Shown: positions 1 to 11,519 of the stretch, piece after piece
Position numbering within the stretch: the first letter of the stretch is position 1
Layout of the letters: each line of letters begins with the position of its first letter
Source: Adiantum capillus-veneris
Taxonomy: Eukaryota; Streptophyta; Polypodiopsida; Polypodiales; Pteridaceae
Assembly: GCA_014529385.2 (NCBI GenBank)
Contig: CM043963.1
Span: 104,206,912-104,264,911 of the forward strand
DNA: 58,000 nt
Reading direction: 5' to 3'
Program-made: the position numbers and the translations under genes
The notes under the pieces: model-generated
The model's input: the letters and a program-made list of their open reading frames with translations, nothing else
The model's database searches: none
What the model was told of the DNA's origin: nothing

Positions 1-3000
1 GGACCTTTGCTTCTCTCTATGTTTGAATAGAGTTAGCTTGGACAAGTGGTGGACCTTGGAACCAACCCCCCATGTAAAACCTTTCATGGTCACTCCAAGT
101 GGTCAGAAAGAATAACCATTAAGATATAGTCTTATAGGTTGGACAAGTGGTGGACCTTAATACCCAAATATTCTTAATATAATAACACAGAGTGAAAAAG
201 TGGTGAATCTTGAGACCAAACCCCTCATGCTACTAGCGTTAATAGGTTGGACAACTGGTGGACCTTGAATGTAAACCTTCCATGTTTCAATAGAGTTAGC
301 TTCGACAAATGGTGGAGCATCCTTCTCTCCATGTTTCAATGGAGCCTAGCTTGGACAAGTGGTGGACCTTTTGCTTCTCTCTATGAGAAGAATAAAGTTA
401 GCTTGGATAAGTGGTGGACCTTGGAACTAAACCCCTATGTAAAACATATCATGGACATTTCAAGTGGTGAGAAAGAATACCCTTTAAAGATATACGCTTA
501 TAGGTTGGACAAGTGGTCGACCTTAACACCTAGATCTTCTTTATATAATGACATAGAGTGGAAAAGTGGTGAATCTTGAGACCAAACCACTCATGCTACT
601 AGGGATAATAGCTTGGAAAAGTGACTCACCTTGACGTTAAACCCCACATGTAAACAATATCGTGGGTTTAAGGTATTTCAATGATGCTAGAATCTTGGAG
701 ACATGGTGCAACTTGCTTCTTTTCATGTTTCAATGAAGCCTATCTTCCACCAATGGGGGATCATCCTTCTCTAAATGTCTCAGTGGAGCCTAGCTTGGAC
801 AAGTGGTGGACCTTTGCTTCTCTCTATGTTTCCATAGAGTTAGCTTGGACAAGTGGTGGACCTTGAAACCAAACCCCCATGTAAAACATATCATGGTCAT
901 TCCAAGTGGTGAGAAATAATACCCTTTAAGATCTAGCCTTATAGGTTGGACAAGTGGTCGACCTTAGAACCTAGATCTTCATAATATAACGACATAGAGT
1001 GGAAAAGTGGTAAATCTTGAGACCCAACCACTAGGCTACTAGGGATAATAGCTTGGAAAAGTGACTGACCTTGAATGTTAAACCCCACATGTAAACAATA
1101 TCGTGGGTTTAAGGTATTTCAATGGATCCTAGAATCTTGGAGACATGGTGCAGATTGCTTCCCTTCATGTTTCAATGGAGCCTATCTTGGACAAATGGTG
1201 GAGCATCCTTCTCTCCATGCTTCAATGGAGCCTAGCTTGGACAAGTGGTGGACCTTTGCTTCTCTCTATGTTTCAATAGAGTTAGCTTGGACAAGTGGTG
1301 GGCCTTGGAACCAAACTCCCATGTAAAACCTATCTTGGTAACTCCAAGTGGTGAGAAAGAATAAAGTTTAAGATATGGCCTTATAGGTTGGACAAGTGGT
1401 GGACCTTAGCACCCATATATTCTTAATAGAATGACATAGAGTGGAAAAATGGTGAATCTTGAGACCAAACCACTCATGCTACTAGAGATAATAGGTTGGA
1501 CAAGTGGTGGACCTTGAATGTAAACCCCCATGTACAAAATATCATGGGTTTGAGGTATTTCAATGGAGCCTAGCATCTTGGAGACATGGTGTAGCTTGCT
1601 TCTCTTCATGTTTCAATGGAGTATCTTGGACAAATGGTGGAGCATCCTTCTCTCCATGTTTCAATGGACCCTAGCTTGGACAAGTGGTGGACCTTTGATT
1701 CTCTCTATGTTTCAATAGAGTTAGCTTGGACAAGTGGTGGACCTTGAAACAAAACCCCCATGTAAAACCTATGCTGGTCACTCCAAGTGGTGAGAAAGAA
1801 TAACCCTTAAGATATAGCCTTATAGGTTGGACAAGTGGTGGACCTTAACACCCAAATATTCTTAATATAATGACAGAGTGAAAAAGTGGTGAATCTTGAG
1901 ACCAAACCACTCATGCTACTAGCGTTAATAGGTTGGACAAGTGGTGGACCTTGAATGTAAACCCCCCATGTTTCAATAGAGTTAGCTTCGACAAATGGTA
2001 GAGGATCCTTCTCTCCATGTTTCAATGGAGCCTAGCTTGGACAAGTGGTGGACCTTTGTTTCTCTCTATGTTTCAATAGAGTTAGCTTGGAGAGGTGGTG
2101 GACCTTGGAGCCAAACCCCCATGTAAAACATATCATGGACATTTCAAGTGGTGAGAAAGAATACCCTTTAAGATATACCCTTATAGGTTGGACAAGTGGT
2201 CGACCTTAACACCCAGATCTTCTTAACGTAATGACATAGAGTGGAAAAGTGGTGAATCTTCAGACCAAACCACTCATGCTACTAGAGATAATAGGTTGGA
2301 CAAGTGGTGGACCTTGAATGTAAACTCCCCATGTACAAAATATCATGGGTTTAAGGTATTTCAATGGATCTTAGCATCTTGGAGACATGGTGCAGCTTGC
2401 TTCTCTTCATGTTTCAATGGAGCCTATCTTGGACAAATGGTGGAGCATCCTTCTCTCCATGTTTCAATGGACCCTAGCTTAGACAAGTGGTGGACCTTTG
2501 CTTCTCTCTATGTTTCAATAGAGTTAGCTTGGACAAGTGGTGGAACTTGGAACCAAACCCCATGTAAAACCTATCATGGTCATTCCAAGTGGTGAGAAAG
2601 AATACCCTTTAAGATATAGCCTTATAGGTTGGACAAGTGGTGGACCTTAACACCCAGATCTTCTTAATATAATGACATAGAGTAGAAAAGTGGTGAATCT
2701 TGACATCAAACCACTCATGCTACTAGTGATAATAGGTTGGACAAGTGGTGGACCTTGAATGTAAACCCCCCATGTACGAAATATCATGGGTTTAAGATAT
2801 TTCAATGGAGCCTAGCATTTTGGAGACATGGTGCAGCTTGCTTCTCTTCATGTTTCAATCAAACCTGGCTTGGACAAATGGTGGAGCATCCTTCTCTCCA
2901 TGTTTCAATGGAGCCTAGCTTGGACAAGTGGTGGACCTTTGATTCTCTCTATGTTTCAATAGAGTTAGCTTGGACAAGTGGTGGACCTTGGAACCGTACC

Positions 3001-3560
3001 CCTATGTAAAACCCATCATGTGCATTCCAAGTGGTGGTAAATAATACCATTTAAGATATAGCCTATAGGTTGGACAAGTGGTGGACCTTAACACCCAGAT
3101 CTTCTTAATATAATGACATAGAGTGGAAAAGTGGTGAATCTTGAGACCAAACCACTCATGCTACTAGGGATAATAGGTTGGACAAGTGGTGGACCTTGAA
3201 TTTAAACCCCACATATACAAAATATCATGGGTTTAAGGTATTTCAATGGAGCCTAGCATCTCAAAGACATGGTGCATCTTGTTTTCTCTTCATGTTTCAA
3301 TGGAGCCTATTTTGGACAAATGGTGGAGCATCCTTCTCTCCATGTTTCAATGGACCCTAGATTGGACAAGTGGTGGACCTTTGCTTCTCTCTATGTTTCA
3401 ATATAGTTAGCCTATATTAGACAATTAGTAGACCTCCAATCTCTCCATGTTGTCTAGAGCTAGCTTGGACAAGTGGTGGACCTTACTTCTCCCTTCCCTT
3501 AGTTTACTAGCTTAAATGATCACTATGTATACTTGCTTAGATCTAGCTTGAACAAGTGGT
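1..3560 (+). repeat. Satellite array, about 441-bp higher-order repeat (left, plus orientation)
   Basis: The core motif TTGGACAAGTGGTGGACCTT recurs more than twenty times with few changes. Phasing on the variant preceded by TATAGG places it at 139, 505, 945, 1388, 1827, 2188, 2629 and 3070. Spacings are about 440 bp, with two shorter units of 361-366 bp that have lost one sub-unit. Each large unit holds several sub-units of roughly 50-80 bp containing CTCTCTATGTTTCAATAGAG or CTCCATGTTTCAATGGAGCC. The array continues off the left edge and fades at about 3560, just before a splice acceptor. Short ORFs here are by-products of the repeat. Confidence 0.95.
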
Positions 3561-4828
3561 GGAACTTGTATTCACACAAACTTAATCCATTACAAAAAAG
3601 TATATGTTAAAATAACATTTGGTTTTTTTTTGTTTCAGGAAAGATGGCTCCAAAAAAACAGGTTGCAAGGGTTGCTGTCTCAGTTGACTATACTTGCAAT
3701 GATCTTAGGAAATGGTATTTGGACATACATGGTATAGAGGGTGCACAATTTCATAAGGTGCATCTATTTATTGCCAAAAAGGATAATGACAGCTTGTTTG
3801 AAGATGTTGGACAAGTTGTGGAAGCATCTGTCTCTGTAGTTGATAGTCATCCAGAGGTGGAATGCATTGACATTCTAGTTCCAATGAATCTAGAATTTCA
3901 ACTATCTCCAGGAGCATATGCATTGGAGCGCATGTCTAGAAACAAAGAAGAGACAATGTTTTCTCGAGGATGGAAGTTTGCAGAATCAAATCCAAATATC
4001 ACAGCAGATCAACTTCAAAGCTCCATCATTGCCACACTACAACGAAAAAAGGTGAAAGCTTCACGACCACCATCCACAAAGAAGCAAGCAAAAGTGCAGA
4101 AAGTAGAAGCTAAGCGAACTAGCTCCATTTTGGATGTAGACAAGGCATCTTTGGCATCCTCATCAACAGAGGGTTCAATGTCAAAGATGAGAATTGTGGA
4201 TCCAGATGTTTTAGAAGCTGAGGCCATGAAAGGACAAGAAAAAGATACAGGTGGAATGAATAAGTACATAAATTATTTTCCTTTCCAATATAGGGAATTT
4301 GATATCCCTATTCAAAATTGTTGGCTTGCTCCTGATCACTATAATGCACGTATTATGGATAAAAAACACGCTGAAAGTGTGTTATTTGGATTTTCACGGA
4401 GTACGACCAAGCCTGCAGCATGTGCATATTTGATGCCTGTTCGAAATGCAAAATCAAGAAGGGACTCCTTTGGCAGTAGAAGAGGTAGAGGAGCAAAAAA
4501 TTAAAGATTATCATTATTGGATTCTTGATGGGCAGCATTCAATCTATGCTGCAAAAGTTTTGCTTCACAATGAACAAAACAACAAAGAGATCTTTGAAAG
4601 ACTGATTAGCGTGTATAAATTTAGAAAGGCTCGCATTGTTGTGAATGCTCCTCCATTTGTTGCAACTGCTATATCTGCCATTGCAAATGAGGAGGCTCAG
4701 GCATTGTATGTCAAGCAACCTTACAGCCAAATATTGAGACATTTACGGAGTCAATGGATCTTCGCAGGACGACCACCAAAGGCAGCAAGGGAATTGCAGA
4801 GGGACATGCATCTCGTGCCGGATGGGAT

Positions 4829-4912
4829 GTAAGTTATTTTCTTTGTCTTTTTGATAGTGTTTAATTAACAAATCTTGCTCAATAGTTTAATTATTTCTCT
4901 ATTTCTTTTCAG
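4829..4912 (+). other. Spliceosomal intron in the ParB-like gene
   Basis: The donor GTAAGT begins at 4829 and the acceptor follows a T-rich tract ending TTTCTTTTCAG at 4912. Both flanking segments are open. The join does not keep the frame that continues as GFLRLARMSAAAS, so one more small indel or a different exon edge is implied. Confidence 0.7.
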
Positions 4913-5479
4913 GGTTTTCTTCGATTGGCAAGAATGAGTGCAGCAGCAAGTTGGATTGCTAAACAGGCACACATGGTCACCTACTCTGATTTAGTTTATG
5001 ATTGCTGGATAGAAATCATTGAAAATCTAGAAGAGGAGAATAAGAAACCCCCAACAACTGTATTTAGATATCTTTGTGGCCTTGAGGAATCAGAGGTAAA
5101 GACTATTCAAGAAGAGATTAGAGATGAGAAGATTTTACTGTCAAAGAGTGCAAAGGATGGTGATGCAACTGACATGTATGATCGAATCAAGCAGTTGAAG
5201 CAAGACAAATTGATTCAAGATGCACTTCTTGAAGGCTTCAACAATTTGAATGAGTCTTCACCATGTAAAGACTGGAGGAGGTGGTCAAAATGTATAACAT
5301 CAATGATGTTGTTTATAAAACAATTTTAATGCTATGCGAGGAATGGATCAGATCTAGTTTGACGCGTGAACAAAGAAAATGGCTTTCCAGATGGAGCAAT
5401 AAAATACATGCAATGGGCAATTCACCTTCAAAAGGAGAAAACTGAGCCTAGAGATTTGCCATGGTCAATCTATGTGGTG

Positions 5480-6160
5480 AGCCTACAAATGGAAGGCAAT
5501 CTCTACTTGATGCGCCACTTCAATAATAAAGTGCCTATTGGCTTATGTGTTTTAGATATGACAAAAAACGTTGGAGGCAATTTGAAGTGGAGTGAGGAGA
5601 CATTTAACAATGCTTTGGATGGGATCTTGGCTATTGCTGGAGGGTCAACAGATCCTGGATTTGTCTTTCTTGCATTTGTGGATTTCACTAACTTCACAAA
5701 ATTGCAATGTGCCTTTCACGCCATGGGAGATAATTTGAGCTACCATTGTTGTGGTGCATTGCATCACTTTCCATCAGCTCCTTGCAAAGGAGCAATTCAA
5801 TTCCTAACAGTTATTGCCTTCTTGGACAAGGCAATGCATTTGAAGACCTGAGAAGAAGATCAGAGGAACATCCATGCCAATTGATTGTTCTCTTCTTCAA
5901 GTAGCAGATAACGATATGTCAGATTTGCAATATTTGGAGGCCAAAAAAAGAGCTTTGGTCAAGCACTACATTCGTACATATTGTTTTGAAGACCGCAAGC
6001 TTGTTGATGTTTTTGGTGATGGCTCCTTGGTTGCACAAGAAGGAATACAACAGAAAAAAGAAGTCATCTGCTTAATTGATAGTGTGGAGGAGGCAAAAAG
6101 CATGGAGACCATGCTGCTAGACTTTGTTAAGTCTCATGAAGATATAGAAAAATGGGCTGG
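5480..6160 (+). other. Region resembling a beta-class N4/N6 DNA methyltransferase
   Basis: Two segments in different frames match the order IV...I of beta-class amino-methyltransferases. LDMTKNVGG (Asp at 5555) sits where DPPYNxG is expected and is followed by a strand-like stretch, FVFLAFVDF. DVFGDGSLVAQEG (6006-6044) matches the AdoMet motif DxFxGxG and is followed by VICLIDSVEEAK, where an acidic residue after the second strand is expected. The catalytic PPY is absent, so this would be a decayed or inactive enzyme. ParB-like domains fused to such methylases are known in phages and bacteria. Confidence 0.45.
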
Positions 6161-6299
6161 ACTTCAACAATCCACTTCGCAATCAGGCGACATTGTGCCT
6201 GTTACAGAGGAGTGCTCTCCACAAAGAGAAGAAGAACAACAACAACACCATCCTGTGTCAATGGAGGACTTTTTGGAAATGGAGACACGTATGTTTTGA

Positions 6300-6800
6300 G
6301 TTTCTTGTGCATGTTAGTGTTTCTTGTTACTGATTTGATACTCTTAATGTTAGATTTTGCTTTATATAGTATTGATTGAGCTTGTATTTTTTATCTCAAG
6401 CATTCAAGGTTTGAATGTAAATAGTAAATTACTTGAGTTTTTGAATGGTGGATCTGTAGACTAAAACTAAAACATTTAATACTCACAAAGACTTAATTAC
6501 TTAAGAGCTTGAACTCAATAAGTTTTGGACCTTTTATCATACCCCCCCTTGATATGATACATTAGATCGTAGCATGGTTAAATGGTGATGCTTCATAAAT
6601 TGAACCTAGCTTAGACAGGTGCTGGAGCCTAAATTTAAACTAACCTTGCTAGAAGGGAGCTTATGTTTGGACTTTGAGAGAAATAGCATAAGTAATCAAT
6701 TAGAGCATAGATTAGACATGTGGTGGTGGCCGGCCTTAGAGACCAAAATCTTAATGAGCTTGGAAAGGTATTTAAGTACTGCAATTTACTTAGTTTTAGT
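6300..6800. other. Intergenic or 3' UTR sequence, no gene seen
   Basis: AT-rich sequence after the stop of the ParB-like gene. It lacks clear satellite units until scattered degenerate motifs (for example near 6715 and 6827) lead into the next array. Confidence 0.5.
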
Positions 6801-8720
6801 ACTCATTAAATGCATAGCTTGACAAAAGGTGGACCTTACATGGATCCTAATTTCAAGAGGTGTGGTAGACCTTCAAAACAAGCTCATATAGCTTGGACAT
6901 GTGGTAGACCTTGCATGAAGACTAGTTTAGACAAGTGTGGTACACCTTGTAACCAACACCCATTTGTTATATTAGCTTGGACAAGTGGTGGACCTTGCTT
7001 TTATGTTTCAATGGAGCATATTTTGGACAGGTGGTAGACCTTGTTTCTCTCCATGCTTCAATGGAGAGAAACTTTAGCTTGGACAAGTGGTGGACCTTGT
7101 TTTTATGTTTTAAAGGAGCATATTTCGGACAAGTGGTAGACATAGTTTCTCTCCATGGTTCAATGGAACCCACCTCAGACAAGTGAAGTACCTTGAAACC
7201 AAACCCCATAATACAACCTACTAAATAGGTTGGAAAATTGGTAGGATATGAAACCATCCATGATAGAGCATAGTATAGGTGAAAACGTAGTGGTCCTTAT
7301 ATCAATTACCCATGCATAGCTTGGACAAGTGGTGGACCTTGATTCTCTCTATGTTTCAATGGATCCTATCTTGGACTAGAGATATATCTTACTTAGTTCC
7401 ATGCTTCAATGGATTGTAGCTTGGATAAGGAGTGGAACTTCAAACAAAACTCCACAGCATAGCATATATTAACAATTCATGGGTTTTATAGAGATTGTCC
7501 TGCCTATTTTGGAGAGTTGGTACACCTTTATCTTCCATTCTTCAATGGATCTGAGGTTGGACAAGCGGAGCTGGAGAAGTGGTCAACCTTAAAATGAAAC
7601 CTCCCATGCTACAACCCATCATAGATCGTATATGTAGTGGACCTTGAAACTCTTTTATGTCCCTAGCTTAGAGAAGCATTGCACTCTTGATTATCTCCAA
7701 ACATGAAGGCAAGGTTGGACAAGTGGTGGACCTTCAAAACCAGAATCTCTATGCAATAATAGGCAAGTGGTGGAGCTTGTTTTCTCCTTGTTCCAATGGA
7801 GCCTAGCTTAGACAAACAATGGAGCTTGCTTCTCTCCATGTTTCAATGGATCCTAGCTTAGAAAAGTGGTGGAGCTTTGCTTCTCTCCATGTTCCAATGG
7901 ACCATAGCTTAGACAAGTGGTAGACCTTGAAAAACACCCCCCGTATACAACATATTAATGGGGTTTTCATGTTTCAATGGCTCCTAGCTTGACAAATGGT
8001 AGAGCTTGCTTCTCTTTATGTTTTCAATGGATCCAATCTTAGCCAAGGGGTGACCTTGAAACAAGAATCCCCCCCCCCCCCCATGTACAACGTATTATGT
8101 TTTGAAAGCACTGGGAGAAAATAATAGCTTTGATAAGTGGTGGACCTTGCTTCTCTCCATGCTTCAATGGAGCCGAGGTTGGACACATGTTGGAGAGAAG
8201 ATGGTTGCCCATGAAATAAGACCATGCATGCTATAATCAATCATATGTTGTACACATGGTGGACCTTGCAATTGTTTTATATGCCTAACTTGGACAAGTG
8301 GAGGACCCTTGATTACCTCCAGATATCAACAACAAGCCAGTTTGGACAAGTGTAGTACCACCAAACCAGAATCTATATGCTACAATAGAGTATAGGTAGG
8401 ACACGCGATGAACCTTGATATCAAACCATCCATGCTACTAGAGATGATAGGTTTCACATGTGGTTGGAACCTTGTATCAATGTTCTATGTGTAGTTTTTG
8501 ACTAGTGATAGACCTTGAAACTAATCCCTCTAGGCTACAAGAAAAAAAGAAGGATGAGGAGGCTAGACTACTTTTGTTGCATCAATGCATCCCATGTTAC
8601 CACATATACTATAGGGTTCTTGGATAAGTGCTGGATCTTGTGTCAATGCTCCATGTCTAGCTTGGACAAGTGGTGGGACCTTGGTTCTCTCTATGCTTCA
8701 AATGGGCAATAGATTGGAGA
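6800..8720 (+). repeat. Degenerate plus-oriented satellite array
   Basis: The GACAAGTGGTGGACCTT core and its CTCTCCATGTTTCAATGGA companion recur in plus orientation, but with more substitutions and irregular spacing than at 1-3560. No clear higher-order period is visible, so this is probably an older array. A C run near 8069-8082 interrupts it. It ends about 170 bp before the splice acceptor of the SET-domain block. Confidence 0.85.
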
Positions 8721-8887
8721 CACAGTGGCCTTTTTTTTCCAATGATTTTATTTTTTGGAAACCTTGGAGGCACCATGTAAGAGGCACTCTAAGTCTTCCA
8801 TACAATGGACCTATTGGACTATAAAATAATGATATCTTTCTTTGATATTGTCATTATTTTATGCATAATATTTTCTTCTTTTTGCAG

Positions 8888-9445
8888 ACACAAAGGAGTT
8901 AAGTGATATAAAATCTAGATGTATTTCACACTATGATTGGCATGAAGATCCTTTTGGGACACCAACTTTTCCTATTCCCAAAGATGTAATTTTCCATATT
9001 AACGGTGTGGATTTTGAAGTGCGACTTTCATGTATTGAAGGACTGTTATGGGCTATTTGTGCATACTACTACCCTGGAAAGTGGTTTGACTATTCTAAAC
9101 TATGGAGGGCATAAGTATAGATTTCAAGACTGGAAAAAGATATGCAAAATATTTCCAAGAGCTTATAAATATTCTCTTCTAGAGGATCCAAACATAGAAG
9201 AAGAGGAAGATCAATCATACATTATTGGTTGTGTAGAAGAAGGAAACGTGTCGGGCTATATAAATAGTTCTCACAGTACAAATGTCTGTCCCAACGTACG
9301 CTATACATTTGATCCAATTTGCCACCTTGGCATAAATGCACCTCTTCACACATCAAGTCAGAAGAATATGGCCATGTATGCATTGAGACTATTTGTCAAG
9401 TTGAAGCAGGAGAAGAGTTGTTTGCTGACTATAACTTTACTTGAC
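8888..9445 (+). pseudogene. SET-domain (lysine methyltransferase-like) remnant, two frameshifts
   Basis: The exon begins after CTTCTTTTTGCAG. The first frame gives FEVRLSCIEG. A second frame (from about 9045) gives YGLFVHTTTLESGLTILNYG, together matching the SET N-terminal pattern (S-x-I-x-G-x-GLF, then G-x-x-I-x-x-Y-x-G). The same frame carries GYINSSHSTNVCPNVRY, matching the NHSxxPN core that binds AdoMet and the substrate lysine. A third frame (from about 9382) closes the domain with VEAGEELFADYNF, the conserved C-terminal GEEL-x-x-DY. All landmarks are in the right order, but two small frame changes split them. SET enzymes methylate histone or other protein lysines; the target here is unknown. 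No pre-SET or post-SET cysteine cluster is seen. Confidence 0.7.
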
Positions 9446-9659
9446 ATTGTAAAGTATTGTACATGGATGGAAATCTCAAGTACATGCATCATTTTCATTT
9501 TCATGATGAAATCTCAAGTGAATATAACATTTGATTATTGTTTAGTTTATGCTCAACGAGAATCTAGAGTGCTCTTATGCTTTGTGTGTTGTCTAACATA
9601 TTTGACTACCTTGGCCATAGAATCTTGATTCTACTCTAGATTTGTGATAAATCTTACCA

Positions 9660-9860
9660 AAATTTAATCAATGTCTAGGTTGGACAAGTGGTGGGGCTTC
9701 AAACATTACTGTCTTAAACAAGTGGAGTTATCTTACTTGAATAAGTGGTGGCCTTTGAATCCAAATCTAAGCCAAATCTCTAATTATTTTCTTGTAGTCT
9801 AGGTTGGACATTTGGTGGACCTTGTATCCATGTTTCCTCAACAAGGGGTGGCTTTTAGTT
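9660..9860 (+). repeat. Small cluster of degenerate satellite motifs
   Basis: Three or four plus-oriented variants of GGTTGGACAAGTGGTGG lie between the SET remnant and the FCP1-like gene, for example near 9680, 9745 and 9805. Spacing is irregular. Confidence 0.7.
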
Positions 9861-10285
9861 TTCACTTTAAGTACTCATCTTTAATAAAGTGTAGGATGGA
9901 AAATGTTGAGTTAGTAGATTGTATTTTAGACAAGTGGTTTTGGTGTACGAATGCTGAAAATGGTTGCAAGGATTCTAACAACGACTTTACCTTAAATAAA
10001 TTTCTTACTAGGAGTTCTACATATAAATATGGTGAATAAAATTCTAGTGGTTTTTGAGATACCATTTGTGTGTGTGTTTTCTTAGATTCACAAACTGGGA
10101 TGGATAACGCTCCTATGGTTCAGTCAACAACTATAGAATCCATAGATTCTATGGTTCTAAAGTGCCCAAGTGGATGATATTTCTCTAGTACTTGAGAGCT
10201 CCTAGTGTGTGCAGATACTAGAGTCTAGTGTTGTGCAACTTGAGCAAGCTTCCAATAATGAGAACCAAAAATCGATGCTTCAAAA

Positions 10286-11311
10286 ATGCAACATACATCA
10301 AAAGAGACTGAAAAGTCCACTCACGAGCTATTGCCAATTGGTACTACGTCATGTAGCGTAGATGTTGAGAAATCCATGCTTACAATTATATTGGATTTAA
10401 ATGGTCTATTGTTGAAACGTTCCCCTCAACCATCCTCACACCACAACTCAGTGCAAATGGATTCAAAAAGATATATTATACTCAGGCCAGGTTGCATCCA
10501 ATTCTTGAAGACTATTTTACAAAGGTTTAATGTTGCAATTTGGTCGACAGCTACTAGGAATAATGTGTATCAAATCCTTGCAGCACTAAACAACTTAGCT
10601 GAGGATACATTGCCTTTCTTTGCAATTTGGTCGCAAGATGTTTGCTACACCGCTCAAACTCAAAAATTGTTTAGACCCGACAATCCAAACGTTGAGGCAA
10701 TGTTCAAGCCTCTAGCCAAAATTGCCATGGGGTTTGAATGTGATCCACAAAGAACAGTGCTTATTGATGACTCTCCTTACAAGGGATGTATTTCACCAGC
10801 AAACAATTGCATTTTTCCACCACAATTTGATGCTGAGAAGATGGTTGACAATATGCTCTTGGAGGAGCTACTGCCATACTTGATTCAGCTTGATGAGAGA
10901 AGGGATGTGCGTGATTTAATTGCTTCTAATCGTTATGGACAACCTATAGTGACAAATGATAGTGAATACAAACAAATCATGGAGTATTGGAAGCAGAAAA
11001 ATGATGTTTGGTCAGCTAAGGTGTTCTTTACAAGAAGAATACCACCTGCAAAAGGTGACAGAGATGAAACTATCATTGAAGATGCAAGTGACACAAGCCA
11101 CCGCAATGAAATGAGAAGAGCCCAAATACAAGAGATCTTGGCAAAGGAGCGTACACCCATTGAAAGCATGAAGGCGTCACAATTGACCACTTTAGCTAGG
11201 CAATTGGGTTGTAACACAAAAGGAGTTTTGAAGGCAACCACAGCAAAGGCTTATATAAATAAGGTGAAAGCTGAGAACAATCTTCTAAGGCTGGATAGAA
11301 AGCAACCCTAA
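10286..11311 (+). CDS. FCP1/SCP-like HAD-family phosphatase-domain protein
   Basis: An uninterrupted 341-residue ORF. Residues about 28-180 form an FCP1 homology domain: nucleophile motif TIILDLNGLLLKRS (DxN in place of the canonical DxD), ILRPGCIQFLKTIL, motif II AIWSTATRN (Ser), a Lys in PLAKIA, and the acidic pair in VLIDDSPYKGC. The C-terminal third is charged and ends in a Lys/Arg-rich segment. FCP1-type enzymes dephosphorylate proteins such as the RNA polymerase II CTD. Asn at the second Asp occurs in some FCP1-like proteins and may reduce or alter catalysis. An upstream exon probably starts after a TTTTCTTAG acceptor near 10090, but its frame is not continuous with this one. Among the coding blocks in the satellite domain, this is the only intact one. 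Confidence 0.75.
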   Translation: MQHTSKETEKSTHELLPIGTTSCSVDVEKSMLTIILDLNGLLLKRSPQPSSHHNSVQMDSKRYIILRPGCIQFLKTILQRFNVAIWSTATRNNVYQILAALNNLAEDTLPFFAIWSQDVCYTAQTQKLFRPDNPNVEAMFKPLAKIAMGFECDPQRTVLIDDSPYKGCISPANNCIFPPQFDAEKMVDNMLLEELLPYLIQLDERRDVRDLIASNRYGQPIVTNDSEYKQIMEYWKQKNDVWSAKVFFTRRIPPAKGDRDETIIEDASDTSHRNEMRRAQIQEILAKERTPIESMKASQLTTLARQLGCNTKGVLKATTAKAYINKVKAENNLLRLDRKQP

Positions 11312-11405
11312 GGTACTAGTGACATGTCATATATTCTTGATACACATGCTTGAACACTCATGTGCATGGTATCTAACAAATCTTTCTTTTTATTCCTTCT
11401 TGCAG

Positions 11406-11513
11406 GATCTTACAAAGGATACTACTAGATGGAGCTCAATCAATAGAGATTTTGATATTTTTGCTCAAAATAATGAAGCAGTCACCTACATTTTTTGTTT
11501 ATCAATTTCTTGA
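11406..11513 (+). other. Possible downstream exon of the FCP1-like gene
   Basis: A T-rich tract ending CTTGCAG is followed by about 36 open codons (DLTKDTTRWSSINRDF...). A matching donor is visible as AAGGTACT just after the TAA of the preceding ORF, so this may be an alternative C-terminus or a 3' UTR exon. Confidence 0.4.
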
Positions 11514-11519
11514 GAGACT

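Larger units (their letters stand above)
3639..6299 (+). pseudogene. ParB-like nuclease-fold protein with DNA amino-methyltransferase-like C-terminus, frameshifted
   Basis: The coding block starts just after a polypyrimidine tract and AG; the first ATG is at 3644. A 286-residue frame (3644-4504) has a novel N-terminus and a basic linker, then the start of a ParB-like region. The reading moves to another frame at 4446-4828, which holds the ParB signature YWILDGQHSIYAAK (Asp at 4527). After an intron it continues at 4913-5330 (predicted helical), shifts again through LCEEWIRSSLTREQRKWL near 5330-5390, and ends in two frames (5366-5851, 5874-6299) that resemble a beta-class N4/N6 DNA methyltransferase. 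At least three frame changes make it a probable pseudogene unless unseen introns resolve them. The ParB call rests on the DGxHR-type motif; the methyltransferase call is weaker. No plant family name is recalled. Confidence 0.6.

Noticed and set aside
247-3360. Several plus-strand ORFs of 60-110 residues with LDKWWT and AWTSGG repeats
   Set aside because: They are translations of the satellite units, start and stop at arbitrary unit positions, and occur in the inverted arrays as well.
1-3560. CRISPR-like array
   Set aside because: Spacers are themselves repeated within a 440-bp unit, lengths vary, and the context is eukaryotic.
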